NCBI RefSeq assembly: GCF_018128285.1
Contig: NZ_CP072380.1
Location: 744,001 to 808,000 of the forward strand
DNA from: Atopobium sp. oral taxon 416
GTDB lineage: Bacteria; Actinomycetota; Coriobacteriia; Coriobacteriales; Atopobiaceae
Reading direction: 5' to 3'
DNA: 64,000 nt
Below the pieces are notes generated by a model. That model was not told where the DNA came from. It searched no databases and saw only the letters and a program-made list of their open reading frames with translations. The translations under genes were made by a program, and so were the position numbers. Below are positions 1 through 9,831 of this stretch, one piece after another. Position 1 is the stretch's first letter. Each line of letters starts with the position of its first letter.

Positions 1-268
1 ATGCACACGTTGTAACGCTTCTCTGCCATTGCAATTCACCTCTCGGATCTGGTTGAGCAGGTACGTCATTGTCCTGCCAATCCTCATATCAGCGCAGGTA
101 CGATGGGCTTTTTCTCTTCTCTTCCCTGCGCGCAACATGAAGATACCGCCTGCGGAATCCCGCAAGTGACCCGGAGGCTGTTACAGAAACTCATGTCATA
201 ATCTGTTACATGTTTCAAAATCAGAAACATTTCCAAACTGTCTTGTATCCCAGAGGAGAGCACAAAGC
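1..268. other. Leader region without a recognised gene
   Basis: I find no coding frame with a recognisable product here. The last 20 bases hold a purine-rich GAGGAGAG ribosome-binding site that serves the RpiR regulator starting at 269. Any promoter for that regulator must lie in this stretch, but I cannot name -35/-10 boxes with confidence. Confidence 0.4.
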
Positions 269-1015
269 ATGCCGGAAACAGCATCCAGGTTCACTTCAGC
301 AGAGCTTTCTGTCCTTCGCTATATCCAAGACCATGGCAAGGACGCTGCCGACCTCAGCGCACGAGAGCTGGCAAATGCAGCAGGCTGTTCTGCTGCAACT
401 GTGATCAGGCTCTCCCGCAAGCTCGGCTATTCTGGCTACGCTGAATACCGTTTCGCTCTCAAACGGCAGAGGCATCCGGCAGTCTCTGCATTCGATATGC
501 CCAAGCGTGACACCCCCGCAGAGATTGCCGCAGTATCCCATCTTAACCAAGCCAAGGAGATAGAACGCACTGCTGATCTCTTCGCAGAACGCGATACCAT
601 CATCCTTGTCGGAGGCGGCCTTACGCATACTGCGCTTGAATACCTTCATCACTATCTCTTCTCGGCGTCCTGCCCGACTATTTGCATGCCAAACGATGAG
701 CTCTCGCTCGATGCTATCTCGAGCGCATCGCCAGACGCTATCGTGCTCTGCGCCAGCGTTTCGGGCACAGGGTCAACGCTCGACCTTGCTCGAGAGGCGC
801 ACAATCGTGGCCTCTTTGTTATTGGCATCACCAGCTCACTCACGAGCGATCTCATCACGTTCTGCGATATCCATCTTCTGGCAACGAGCGCACCAAGGGC
901 CAATCCCCGCATCGCCTCGCGTCTGGGCATCATTGCAGTCACAGACGAAATTGCTCGCACCTATACCCACCGCCATCTCCACGGGCAGGTAATAGCCAAG
1001 GAGGCACACGTATGA
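269..1015 (+). CDS. RpiR/MurR-family transcriptional regulator (HTH + SIS)
   Basis: A 248-residue regulator of the RpiR class. Residues ~10-65 form the N-terminal helix-turn-helix, including AANAAGCSAATVIRLSRKLG, with the typical RLSRKLGYSGYAE recognition-helix ending. Residues ~100-230 form an SIS phosphosugar-binding domain (ILVGGGLTH, then CASVSGTGSTLDL). Family members sense phosphosugars and regulate nearby sugar genes. The start is set by a GAGGAGA site 10 bases upstream. The 3' end overlaps the next regulator by 4 bases (ATGA), so the two are translationally coupled. The target is unknown because no intact sugar gene adjoins the pair. Confidence 0.85.
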   Translation: MPETASRFTSAELSVLRYIQDHGKDAADLSARELANAAGCSAATVIRLSRKLGYSGYAEYRFALKRQRHPAVSAFDMPKRDTPAEIAAVSHLNQAKEIERTADLFAERDTIILVGGGLTHTALEYLHHYLFSASCPTICMPNDELSLDAISSASPDAIVLCASVSGTGSTLDLAREAHNRGLFVIGITSSLTSDLITFCDIHLLATSAPRANPRIASRLGIIAVTDEIARTYTHRHLHGQVIAKEAHV

Positions 1016-1800
1016 TCGAGGCATTCCGCGATGACATCTTGTCAACGCTCACACAGGGAGAGCTTGACTTCCTCTATTTCACAGAGCTGCACCTGAACGA
1101 CATCGCCAGCTGGAGCATTGAGGAAGCTGCTGCTGCAAGCTATACCTCCGCCGCGGTCATCGAACGTGCCTGCAGGAAGCTCCGCCTCTCGGGCTATGCC
1201 GAGCTGCGCTTCCTTGTCAGAAATGAACTCAGGGAACGCAGTGTCTCAGTACAGGAAGATGTTTCCGATTACAGCGCCAGAACAGCACAAGATGCTCTCC
1301 TCCGCGAGACGAAGCTCACATTCCAAGAGTCGTTACTATCTCTTCTTCCGAAAGCTGTAGCAGCTATCTGGCAGGCACACAGCCTCGTGCTCTTCGGAAG
1401 AGGACTGTCAGAGTTCCCTGCAGAATATCTCTCCGATTACCTAACGCGCATCGGTAAATCCTGTCGTCGCTATTTGGATCCACCTTTCGTCTACCGCGAT
1501 GTCGCCGGCTTCACAGACAAGGATGCTATTGTCATCTTCTCCTCTGGAGGCAGGACCATTCCTGTAGTGAAAGCCGCAGCCATTGCAAAGAAGAACAAGG
1601 CCACCACCATTGTCGTCTGCTCGGATCAGGAAAGCCCTCTCTGGAAGATGGCAAGCATCGCTCTCTATGCAGCATCAGATCAGCTCAGCATCAGCCAGAT
1701 AGACCTCAATTCCCGCTTCACAGAGTTTGCCGTAGCCGATGCACTTGTCGACGAGCTGCTTCGAGAGAAAGTTAACACTGCCTCTTCTAAAGACAGCTGA
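1012..1800 (+). CDS. Second RpiR-family regulator, coupled to the first
   Basis: A 262-residue protein with the same architecture as its upstream neighbour. Residues ~5-70 are an HTH (AAAASYTSAAVIERACRKL, then LSGYAELRF). Residues ~110-245 are an SIS domain (SLVLFGRGLSEFPAEYL, then VIFSSGGRTIPVVKAA). The start codon overlaps the previous stop (ATGA). Two divergent RpiR paralogs in one transcript suggest a hetero-oligomeric sensor or a recent functional split; that is inference. The HTH is less canonical than that of the first protein (ERACRKL instead of RLSRKLG). Confidence 0.82.
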   Translation: MIEAFRDDILSTLTQGELDFLYFTELHLNDIASWSIEEAAAASYTSAAVIERACRKLRLSGYAELRFLVRNELRERSVSVQEDVSDYSARTAQDALLRETKLTFQESLLSLLPKAVAAIWQAHSLVLFGRGLSEFPAEYLSDYLTRIGKSCRRYLDPPFVYRDVAGFTDKDAIVIFSSGGRTIPVVKAAAIAKKNKATTIVVCSDQESPLWKMASIALYAASDQLSISQIDLNSRFTEFAVADALVDELLREKVNTASSKDS

Positions 1801-1814
1801 TTGTTCCGAGCCTC

Positions 1815-2275
1815 CTATGCCAGATTGCGTTCGATAGAGCTATCTAGGAATGTTATCTTGTCTGCTGTCATCTCGAGCGTAACAGTGGTACAGTTCCCCT
1901 TGACCCTCTTGGACGAAGAGCATTCTACAAGTGCTGTAGTCACAAGTTCCTTCTGCATGGTCCAAGCAAGCGTCGCCTGAGAGACTGGACGCTCATGCCT
2001 TTCCGTAATGGAATCCATATCCCAGAGCAGCTTTTGCACCTTCGAGAACAGGGGCTCCTTGAAGGCGGTATAGAACGTGTAGCAGATATCCTTCTCATCG
2101 AAGTGCGGAAGGGTCCTGAAGGCACCGGTGGAGATGCCGCCGCCAAGCGTTCCATAGGTCAAGGTTGTAAGGCCTCTCTCATGTGCCCACTTCATGATGG
2201 ACTCGGTGCCTCTGTCCGCCATGGAATACCTGAGTTCCACCACATCGATCTTTGCGTACCACATGCATCCCTTGT
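1815..2275 (-). pseudogene. Aldo/keto reductase, C-terminal remnant
   Basis: About 150 residues resemble the C-terminal half of an aldo/keto reductase: DVVELRYSMADRG, then HERGLTTLTYGTLGGG, then PVSQATLAWTMQKELVTTALV, which is the usual barrel end before the cofactor-binding loop. The N-terminal half with the catalytic Asp/Tyr/Lys/His region is absent. The frame continues upstream into unrelated sequence, so the reading frame starting at 2396 is a chance fusion. It cannot be an active enzyme. Confidence 0.7.
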
Positions 2276-2363
2276 AGCGCATGTGCTGCCCATTACTGTG
2301 AGAGACAGCCCTTGGGGGCCTCTGCGAGCTTTGGGGGTTTCGACAATGAAGTGCCTGCGGATT

Positions 2364-2381
2364 CGATTCCCTAGGGAAGCG
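2364..2381. repeat. TTCCCTAGGGAA palindrome, copy 1
   Basis: A 12-base perfect palindrome TTCCCTAGGGAA (2367-2378) extends to CG-A-TTCCC/GGGAA-G-CG with one mismatch. It is followed by GATGATTAATTC, which also follows copy 2 about 91 bases downstream. It could be a regulator operator or the end of a small mobile element. Confidence 0.55.
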
Positions 2382-2446
2382 ATGATTAATTCCCAATAAT
2401 GTGCCAAAGAGGATCAGCCACGTGGCCTTTCGCAGCCGGCATGGGC

Positions 2447-2482
2447 ATTAATTATCGTTTCCCTAGGGAAACGATGATTAAT
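2447..2482. repeat. Long palindrome around TTTCCCTAGGGAAA, copy 2
   Basis: A 36-base dyad with a single mismatched pair. The inner 22 bases (2454-2475) are perfectly palindromic around TTTCCCTAGGGAAA, and the outer arms are ATTAAT(T)/(G)ATTAAT. The right arm plus following bases recur after copy 1, and the left arm recurs at 9397-9418. No gene starts within 150 bases, so a simple operator role is not obvious. Confidence 0.6.
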
Positions 2483-2666
2483 TCGCCTCGATGAGGTAGC
2501 TGGGGCTGTACGCTGTATGACATCGGCTCAAAATGTCTCGAACCACGCAGTGCCCATACCCACATAGATGCCTATCTGTCTTCTGGATATAGTATAGCTA
2601 CATCCACACATTCCAGCATATCCAAAAGGAAGATATGGATAGCCTGATGAGTTTTTAAGACCGGTG

Positions 2667-3737
2667 GATTAGCATTCTAAGTGCAACAGGATAGCCCGCT
2701 GGATGCAAGCGTGGCACACTCCGGAAGGCTACGATGTTGGTTGTCCACATCAACGTCGAAAGCTAAAAGGAATGTGCCACTACAAGCATCTCAAGCCTAC
2801 AGGAGAGGGACTGCATAGCCACGCTGCATGCAGAGGGAAGATCAATTGCCTATATCGCGGCAGAGATCGGCAAGGACAGCTGCAGCGTCTGCCACAAGCT
2901 CAAGAGAAACGCACGCCACGGCCGCTTTAGGGCATGTGCTGCCCAAAAGGAGGGCGGATGAGCGCCGCAGGAGATGCAGGGCGAAAAGGCGGCTTTCAGA
3001 CCCTGCGCTTACGCAGAAGGTGCGCTTACTCATCATGGACAGACACTGGTCCCTGGAGGAGATAGACGACATCTCAGGCTCGAGGGTGGCGGCAGGTGCA
3101 CCGTTGAGCCTCTCGACGATCTACCGGGAGGTCCATGCAGGCGCCCTCGAGCTGCCGGGATCCGGCCCCGAAGGCAAGGTGCGGCGCCGCCTGCACAGGA
3201 AGGGGCCTAAGACGAGGGGCAAGATCAGGATCTTACGCACCGTGGATGAGAGGCCAAAGCAGGCCGATGCGAGGTCTCGCCTCATCGAGTGGGCAGACGA
3301 CACACTCGTGGCAGCAGGACCCATGTGCCTGCTCGTGCTTGCCGACAGGGCAGTGAGGCTGCTTGCCGCGGAAAGAGCCACCACGACAGCGGGAGCGTCT
3401 CTAAGGCCGAGGTCGGGCTGCTGCAGGGACGTCCCCTTAAGACGCTCACTTCCGGATAGGGGCAAGCAGTTCGCAGGGCATGCAGATGTCACAAAGGCCT
3501 TGGGAGGCGTGCAGTTCTACTTCTGCGACCCTCACCATCTATGGCAGAAGCTAACAGTTAAGAACACCAATGGGCTCCTGCGGGAGTTCTTCCCCTAAGG
3601 GCACAGACTTCAGCAAGGTCACAAACGAGGAGGTCCGGTATGCGGTAGAGCTGATCTGCGACAGGCCAAGGAAGGTCCTGAAATACAGGACAGCCAACGA
3701 GGTCTTTAGGGAGATGTTGCACTCAGCTTGACAATCT
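2667..3737 (+). mobile_element. IS30-family element, copy 1, degenerate
   Basis: The ends form an imperfect inverted repeat sharing CTRAGTGCAACA (left ~2677-2688; right ends in GTTGCACTCAG near 3715-3725). Between them lies an IS30 transposase in several frames: an N-terminal HTH region (ERDCIA/SIAYIAAEIGKDS-like), then ALTQKVRLLIMDRHWSLEEID, then the C-terminal catalytic segment LPDRGKQFAG, FCDPHHLWQK, NTNGLLREFFP. A stop after FFP and multiple frameshifts make it inactive. A shorter copy lies at 20408-21247 in the opposite orientation. Confidence 0.85.
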
Positions 3738-3759
3738 GCCGACCTTAAATCCTAAGGTC

Positions 3760-4240
3760 TGAGGAGAAAGACCCGGCGGGAGGCACTCCTGGAGCGGATG
3801 GATGCAATCGTTGTGTGGGATAGCTGGATTGCACGGGTAGATACCAGCTACCACTGACAGGCTCTTGTCAGGCATGTGCGCGCTGCAAAGACGATACTTT
3901 AGGATGTATCTGCTGCAGGTCATGTTTGCTCTCTTAAGACAAAAGAACCTAAGGATGCTATCCTGGATTGTCGGTCCTGGCAGTGCTTCTGTGCACGTAG
4001 ACCTCATGTCTGAGCAGGTGCTAGATGCGACGACACTTGCGAAGATGCGCCATAGCCTTAAAGCGAGAGGAGTTCGGCAAAGCTTGTGCTTCACGACCTG
4101 AACTTAGAGCTCGAAAAGGCAGGGACCACGGCGCGGGGCGGCTCTATTGTGGATGCGACCTTCACCTGGGCTCTAAAGCTTAACGAAGAACAAGGACCAT
4201 ACGCGTAACCCTTAAAGCGCACCAGTCCAAGAAAGACTAA
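3760..4240 (+). pseudogene. IS5-family transposase, 5' half
   Basis: Frame-shifted translation gives TRREALLERMDAIVVWDSW, then MYLLQVMFALL, DATTLAKMRH, then DLNLELEKAG and GGSIVDATFTWALK, which is the N-terminal half of an IS5-group DDE transposase including the first catalytic Asp region. In-frame stops and shifts show it is dead. The sequence breaks off near 4240 in an AHQSKK segment and resumes at ~8745 with the matching next segment, so a 4.5-kb insertion split it. Confidence 0.75.
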
Positions 4241-4493
4241 CTATTAAAAGTCAATCATGAAATTACGATTTTTCGGAGCCTTCGGTAGTTTCTATGGGAG
4301 GCAGTCCCATCTAGGCGGCCCTCCTTCTCGCGCTTTTCCCTGACCTCCCCGGAAGCTGCGGCTTGCTGTCCGAGCACCTCAGCATGAGCAGCCCGATCAG
4401 GTTGTCCGCGTTGCGAAAGCCATAGGCCATCTTGACCGTCACCTTGATCTTGTTGTTGATCGACTCGACGCGGCCGTTGCCGGTTCCGAGCTC

Positions 4494-5902
4494 TGAGCCC
4501 TGTCAATATAATGGACAGAGGAATCTCAGATTTTTTATGCGACCTGCATCGCCTCCGGATCGTATGCAAGGCCTCTCTCGAGGCGCTCGAAGAACTCCTG
4601 CATCACCTCTGCCGGCACGCGATCTCCTATGGACTTATGCGGGCGGAAGCGGTTGTAGTACGACTCGATTAAACTCGTGTGCCTTGTGCTTGGTCGTGGA
4701 TGCATCTAAGAGGCGCTTATGGTAGTACCATTCGTTCTTGAGCGTGGCGAAAAGCGATTCGGCGAGCGCATTGTCGTGGCAGCTTCCGGTTCTCCCCACG
4801 GAGAGCCTCACGTCGTGTGCGGCTGAGCAGGCGGCCAGCTTTGAGCTTATGTACTGGCTGCCTGGGCTGCTTAGAATATGGCCCCTCCGGCCACGTATCC
4901 GCGCGAATATGCCATCTTCAGGGCAAAGACGACAAGGCCTGCCCTCATGTTGTCCTGTATGCTTCAGCCCACCACCATGTGTGTGCACAGATCGTGTGCG
5001 ACGGTAAGATATATAAAGCCTGCCGTGGTCCTGCGATAGGTTGTGTCTCCCACGAGCTTGGCTGTCGGCACAAGACACGAGAAGTCGCGCCGGATGAGGT
5101 CGGGGCGCTCGGGGGTATCAGGTGCGGGCAGTATCGTCCTCTTGGAGGCATTGGATCAGATGCCGCAGATGCCCAAGCTTAGCCATGCACCTGCGCACGC
5201 GGTAGCGGGTCGTGCCTGTAAATTTTGCGTAACTTTGGGTCGCCTGTGAGCTTGGATCAGACCTTGCAAAAGCTAAAGCGCCTGTCGCTTTCCTCCCATA
5301 TCGCGCAGATGGCTTCCTTGAGGGGACCCCACGGATCCTCGCCGCCTTTGGCCTTGAGCCATCTGTAGAAGTGAGCCCTGCTCACCTCCAGTACGCGTGC
5401 CATCATCAATACGCTGTAGGTTGCCCTCTTCTCCAGCATGAGCTAAAACCTGTCCTTGGTCAGAGGCTTCCGGCGAAGAAGGCTGCCTCTTTTTTAGGAA
5501 CTTATTTTCGCTTCCGAGCTCGTGTATGCGCCTCTTCACTGCGTCGAGCTCCTTCTGCTCCTCGATCCTTTCCTGGGTGACCCTTTTGGTCTTTGAGTGC
5601 TTGATGATCCAGTCGTTTAAGGTCTTGTCGTTGGCCTCAAGCTTCGCGGCGCATTCTCTGATGCTCTTCTTAGGGTTGGCCTTACGTGCCTTCCTGTAGT
5701 AGTCGATAGCCTCGAGGCAATACTTCTTCAGTGTAGTGTTTGGGTGTTTCCGGCTTCGTGCGGGACTTTGCCTTCTCTATCTCGCTTGCGCTTAGCGACA
5801 TCTCATCTCTTCAATCTGTTGACTGTGCTGGGTGGGTATCTGGACAGAGCATATCTGTTGCCAGTCCCTGAATCCCACTGTCCACCAAAAGATTACAGCT
5901 CA
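4494..5902 (-). mobile_element. IS3-family element, copy 1, degenerate
   Basis: A 1409-base element with terminal repeats TGAGCCCTGTCAATATAATG and TGAGCTGTAATC (read inward), flanked by a 3-base CTC duplication, which is the usual IS3 size. On the minus strand OrfA is readable in pieces (AIDYYRKARKANPKK, KTLNDWIIKHSKTKRVTQ, IHELGSENKFLKK leucine-zipper region). OrfB is also readable (YSVLMMARVLEVSRAHFYRWL, then SSPGSQYISSKLA, TGSCHDNALAESLFATLK, which carries part of the DDE core). Frameshifts and stops disable both. A second copy lies at 52736-54140. Confidence 0.85.
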
Positions 5903-7118
5903 CTCAACCGCCGCGACCACGTCGGCCCTGCGCCTGCGCACCTTCTTCTCGACGGCGACGACGGGCTTGATCCTGCAGTACGCGGCGGCGCGCAGCCACG
6001 CGTCGAGCAACGCCGCGGCCTCGCTGGCTCACCCGGCCCTGAACACCGCCTGCAGGTCCTCCTTCAACTCCCATGCCCTGAACAGGCGCGACCCCGCCTT
6101 CTTCTTCAGCGCGTCGAGCTTGGCGCGCTGCGCGTCGGTGAGGTTCTCGGGGTTCTTCACGAGGGCGAAGCAGCTGCCCTTGATCGCGTCGGCGGCCTCC
6201 TTGAGCGCCCTGGCCTCCGCCGGGGTCTCCTCGCCCTTCCGCGGCCGCCCCGGCCGGTCTCGCGGGGGGCGTCGCCTCGCGGGCGGCCCTCTTCGCGACC
6301 CGCCACTCGTCGCGGCGCACCTCGTCGAGCGCGTCGTTCATCCACTGCACGACGTGGAAGGGGTCCATCACCCAGCGCGCGGTGTGGGCAGCGGCGCCGG
6401 AGTAGCGTCTTTATCCACTTCGCGCCGTCGGCGGTGACGACCTCGATAGCGCGCCTCTGCTCTCAGGTGAGCTCGTCCAGGAAAAGGCCCAGCACGTCCT
6501 TGCCGTACCCCTCGTGGGCCCATATCAGACATCCCCGGTCGTGGTCGACGACGACAATCAGGTACTTGTGGCCCTTCTTGTAGGAGGTCTTATCGATCCC
6601 GATGCGCCTTGCGCCCTCGAAGCGCCCCTTGCCGCGCGCGGCCTGCAGGTCGGCGTAGACCTCGCCGAGCGTGTGCCACTCCACGCGCGAGAGCTCCGCG
6701 ACGGCGCTGGCCGGATCCGCGCAGCACCAGGCACACCACCCACTCCTTAAAGTCGCGCGTGAAGCGCGACCTGGGCCTCGCCCAGGGCACCGCCTCGACC
6801 AGAACGCCGTGCTCCGGGCAGGCGACCCGCCTCGTCGCGTACTCCAGATAAGCACGTCGAGCGGGCCAGGTCCATCGCCCTCCACGATCGCGGGCTCGGC
6901 GACCTGTCGTAGCAGCCGCATCTCTTGCCGCAGACGGGGCAGCGCAGGCCATCCTTCCTCCACGGCCTCACCCCGACGACGACTCGGTCGTCGTCGATGC
7001 GTACGTATTCGATCACGGTGTGCGCCAGCGCGAGCGCGCAGCGTAGTATCCTGTTCATGCGTCAGGGCCTTTCCGCTAGGTTGTTGTAGCAGACGTAGCC
7101 CTACCCTGCCCGACGCGG

Positions 7119-7142
7119 GAACGGCCCCAGACGGGGCCGTTC
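7119..7142. terminator. Hairpin just inside the ISL3 end
   Basis: A perfect 10-base stem GAACGGCCCC/GGGGCCGTTC with an AGAC loop, followed by CTCCTTTATTTG on the plus strand. It sits between the ISL3 inverted repeat and the transposase start, where it would block transcription entering the element from outside. Confidence 0.6.
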
Positions 7143-7229
7143 TCCTTTATTTGCCTTGTCACCGCGCTCCCATCTGGGCGCTTGGGCGGATTCCGCCCAT
7201 AGAAACTACCGAAGAGCCATTTTTCGAAT

Positions 7230-7249
7230 AAAACACGGAGACGTGTTTT
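7230..7249. other. Perfect 8-bp hairpin beside the ISL3 insertion point
   Basis: AAAACACG-GAGA-CGTGTTTT forms a perfect 8-bp stem with a GAGA tetraloop. It lies in the 3' non-coding part of the IS110 element, 4 bases from the ISL3 target duplication. It may be an IS110 end structure or a terminator for the minus-strand transposase. Confidence 0.45.
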
Positions 7250-7331
7250 AGATAGATCAGTACCTTGAAAACTGCATGACGAACAGAGTCTCGGGAATAG
7301 GGCTCTAAGAAAAGGCTATGGGTTGTAAGAT

Positions 7332-8516
7332 TTACGCTGCCTGGTATTCGCTATGGGTCAGCTCCATCCGGTAGATGGTTCTGACCAGCTTCTTTGCCAC
7401 GTGCGACAGGGCGACATAGAAGTGCTTGTCTTCAGCACGCTTTCTAGCCAGATACAGGCCAAACCGCTCGTCCCACTTGGAGACGTATATAGCGGCGTTG
7501 AAGAGGGCGAAGCGGAGGTATTTGGAGCCTCGTTTCTCCATATGGGCATAGGTGGATGTCAACTGCCCGGACTGGTAGGTAGATGGCGACATGCCTGCAT
7601 AGGCAAGGATCTGGTCCGCATTGTCAAAGCGGTTGAAATCGCCAATCTCGGCCAGGATCATGGCTCCCATCCGGTAGTTGATGCCGGGAATTGTCATGAT
7701 CGGAGAGCTGCTCTTGTCCATAATCTTTCGAATGGAAACTTCTACTTTTTCGATGTCGGCAGTCAGGGCATCGATCTGGCGGATCGTCTGCTTGAGTTCT
7801 ATGGATCTTACAGACATCTCTGATCCGACAGAGGATCTGGCCGCATTCCGGATCTCGATCGCCTTCTCTCGGCCATACCGGCCACGGGAGGCATCACAGA
7901 GCAGGGACTTCAGATGTGTGAGGTTGGCATTGGCAACACATGACGCACCGGGCATTTCTTCAAGCAGGCGCTAGACGGTGTTTATGTGAAGCGTTGGGAC
8001 GAGGCCTTCCAGTTTGGGGAATACAATGTTCACCAGCCTGGTGATGGATGTCTTCAGCTTCGCTCTCCTCTGGATGAGATCAAAGCGGTATCTGGTCAAT
8101 GACTTCAGCTCTTCGCTGGGGTAAGATGTATCCGTGTAGGGCCTGAGGGTCTTATCAGTCACAAGCATTTTGGCAATGGAGCGGGCATCGACTTTATCCG
8201 TTTTCGTCTTTCTAAGGCGCTGACCTTTTCTGTAAAGATTTGTGTGAGGTGGGTTGATTACAAAGGTGCGGTAGCCTCGATCAAGAAGCGAGCCCAAGAT
8301 GTTGTAGGAATAGTAGCCGGTAGCCTTGAGCCCTACTTTTATCTGGGACAGGTCTTTTGAGGCCGTCTCGATTCTTCTGAACAGCTCATCATAGCCTTCG
8401 CGATTGTTCCGGATGGTAAAGACCGGGAACAGTTCTTCAGCGTCCGGACCAAGAATGCAGCAGTCGTGCTTGTCCTTGGCGACATCGATTCCAACGTAGA
8501 TCATCTTTAAGATCAA
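7332..8516 (-). pseudogene. IS110-family transposase with one in-frame amber codon
   Basis: Two frames on the minus strand join in phase through a single TAG at 7971-7973, giving about 395 codons, the normal IS110 length. The N-terminal part (8516-7974) is the DEDD RuvC-like domain: IYVGIDVAKDKHD, then VGLKATGYYSYNI, KTDKVDARSIAKML. The C-terminal part (7955-7332) is the transposase-20 domain with the conserved IMTIPGINYRMGAMILAEIG and YAGMSPSTYQSGQ. The amber follows LHINTV, where relatives usually have a Tyr. No frameshift is visible, so this is the freshest transposase in the cluster. Confidence 0.85.
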
Positions 8517-8744
8517 AGAAGCGGCTGATTGTTCTGATGCTGTCGTCAGACCACAGGGCTTTCTGCCAATCGTATCCTCGTTCTACATAAACCGTCATGC
8601 GGTATCTAACTGATCAACAATGCAGCAAAGAGGCTGTGGCTGAAGCCTCTCTAAAACCGTCGAGCGGTAGGGGAGCAAGACCACTCCACAGCATCTGATG
8701 ACAATGTAGCCGTTTACCAGGAACAGGTAAAGGAAAGCTACCAC

Positions 8745-9180
8745 TTAATAATACGAGGGGGAGCCTGGCGTATCGGATACAAGGCACATATCGGCGTGGA
8801 TGCCGCAGGTGGCCTTGTGCATGGTGTGGAGACGTTCGCTTAGAATGTATCTGACATATCCTGTGGCACATGCACTCGTAAGGGAAGATGACAGGTTCTG
8901 CTGCGCAGACTTTAGGCTATATAGGTATAGCGAAGCGCCCTTAAGGACGCATAAAGACCCACACCTCTCATCTATGCGCTAAAGTGTCGCAAGGAAGCCT
9001 TCGACCATAGAAGGCCTTGCCTGTGCACTCTTCTCCGAAAAAGGCATCGAGTCCAGGAAGGCATCCGGCCGCTTAAAGGTAGAAGCATCCCTTCCTTATC
9101 GTGAAGCGGCGCTTCTGCCCCTTAAGGAAGCGCTACAGAAGGATAGAGAAGATGCCTGCACACTCAAGTCTTTCTCGTCC
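8745..9180 (+). pseudogene. IS5-family transposase, 3' part
   Basis: GGAWRIGYKAHIGVDAAGGL then VHGVET matches the middle of IS5-type transposases (second catalytic Asp in HIGVDA) and continues the segment broken at 4240. Downstream the reading becomes unclear through several stops. From about 9050 I can no longer align it by eye, so the 3' limit is approximate. Confidence 0.65.
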
Positions 9181-9511
9181 TTGCAAACCTTACCCATGTG
9201 CATCTTTTGCCGGCAGGCTGCACCTCCCGGCTCTCAGCGTCGCTTGATCCGTCTTGGAGCCTTCTTGCGGTGCATGCGGCAGGATAAATGTCAGGATGGC
9301 GGCTCCTGCACGTGCTGGATGAGCATCTTTCCCTGCCTTTCCCGCATACCGGCCGCGAAAAATCGTGTGGTCGGTCCCCTTTAACACGTTATGGGGCATT
9401 GATCATCGTTTCCCTAGGCTACTGGCTCTATGCTCTATGGGCTTAAGAGAAACGATGTGAGGCTCTCCTGCAGCCGCTTAGGGTACCTGCTGCGATAGTG
9501 TCGTAGAGAGG
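9181..9511. other. Unassigned stretch with a half copy of the CCCTAGG repeat
   Basis: No gene is recognised. At 9397-9418 the sequence repeats the left arm and core of the palindrome at 2447-2482 (ATCGTTTCCCTAGG) but lacks the right arm. The bases after it loosely resemble those after the full copy (TACTGGCTCTATGCTCTATG versus TAGCTGGGGCTGTACGCTGT). Confidence 0.45.
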
Positions 9512-9720
9512 TCTTTCTTTGCCACTCTTAAAGGCGAGATGTACTAGCGAGAAAGCTTTGCAACAAGAAAGGACGCCATACATGCGCAAGTTGAATTCAT
9601 TGAGGGCTACTACAACAGAAAACGTCCCCACTCAACGATCAACAACAAAATTCCAGCGAAGGTAATAGATGCTTTCTTTGAAAGAACGAAACCTATATCA
9701 GAAGAGGACCAGATATCACC
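9512..9720 (+). pseudogene. IS3-family OrfB, C-terminal fragment
   Basis: The frame gives SFFATLKGEMY, a stop, RESFATRKDAIHAQVEF, then IEGYYNRKRPHSTINNKIPA, the hallmark C-terminal end of an IS3 OrfB integrase including the region after the catalytic Glu. The rest of the element is missing. It differs from the two IS3 copies at 4494 and 52736. Confidence 0.8.
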
Positions 9721-9831
9721 ATCCAATGCAGCAGCGAATCCTCAGAGCAAGTGCAACGACTGGCGATGATAGACCTCCCAGGGACACTTCCACTCCAGAC
9801 GCTTGCGGGGTCTTTGGTTGAGTCCTTTCCT

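Larger units (their letters stand above)
4276..7218 (-). mobile_element. ISL3-family element, degenerate, with an IS3 copy inside
   Basis: The ends carry near-identical inverted repeats sharing TTCGGTAGTTTCTATGGG, flanked by the perfect 8-base target duplication ATTTTTCG (4268-4275 and 7219-7226). The transposase is readable on the minus strand from 7058: CPVCGKRCGCYDR zinc ribbon, then FTRDFKEWVV, IGIDKTSYKKGHKYLIVVVD, DPFHVVQWMNDALDEVRR, and beyond the IS3 insertion ELGTGNGRVESINNKIKVTV and MAYGFRNADNLIGLLMLRCS. Several frameshifts plus the IS3 insertion make it inactive. Its coding DNA is much richer in GC than the flanks, suggesting a foreign origin. Confidence 0.85.
4238..8745 (-). mobile_element. 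IS110-family element inserted in IS5, itself carrying ISL3
   Basis: Homology to the surrounding IS5 transposase stops near 4240 and resumes near 8745. The material between, apart from the ISL3 insertion at 4276-7218, is an IS110-type element of about 1.6 kb with one transposase gene on the minus strand. IS110 elements lack obvious terminal inverted repeats and usually give no target duplication, which fits the absence of either here. The exact ends are uncertain by about 20 bases. Confidence 0.65.

Noticed and set aside
5744-6583. Arg/Pro-rich plus-strand frame across IS3 and ISL3
   Set aside because: It is the complement of the ISL3 transposase, crosses the IS3 boundary and has low-complexity composition from very GC-rich DNA.
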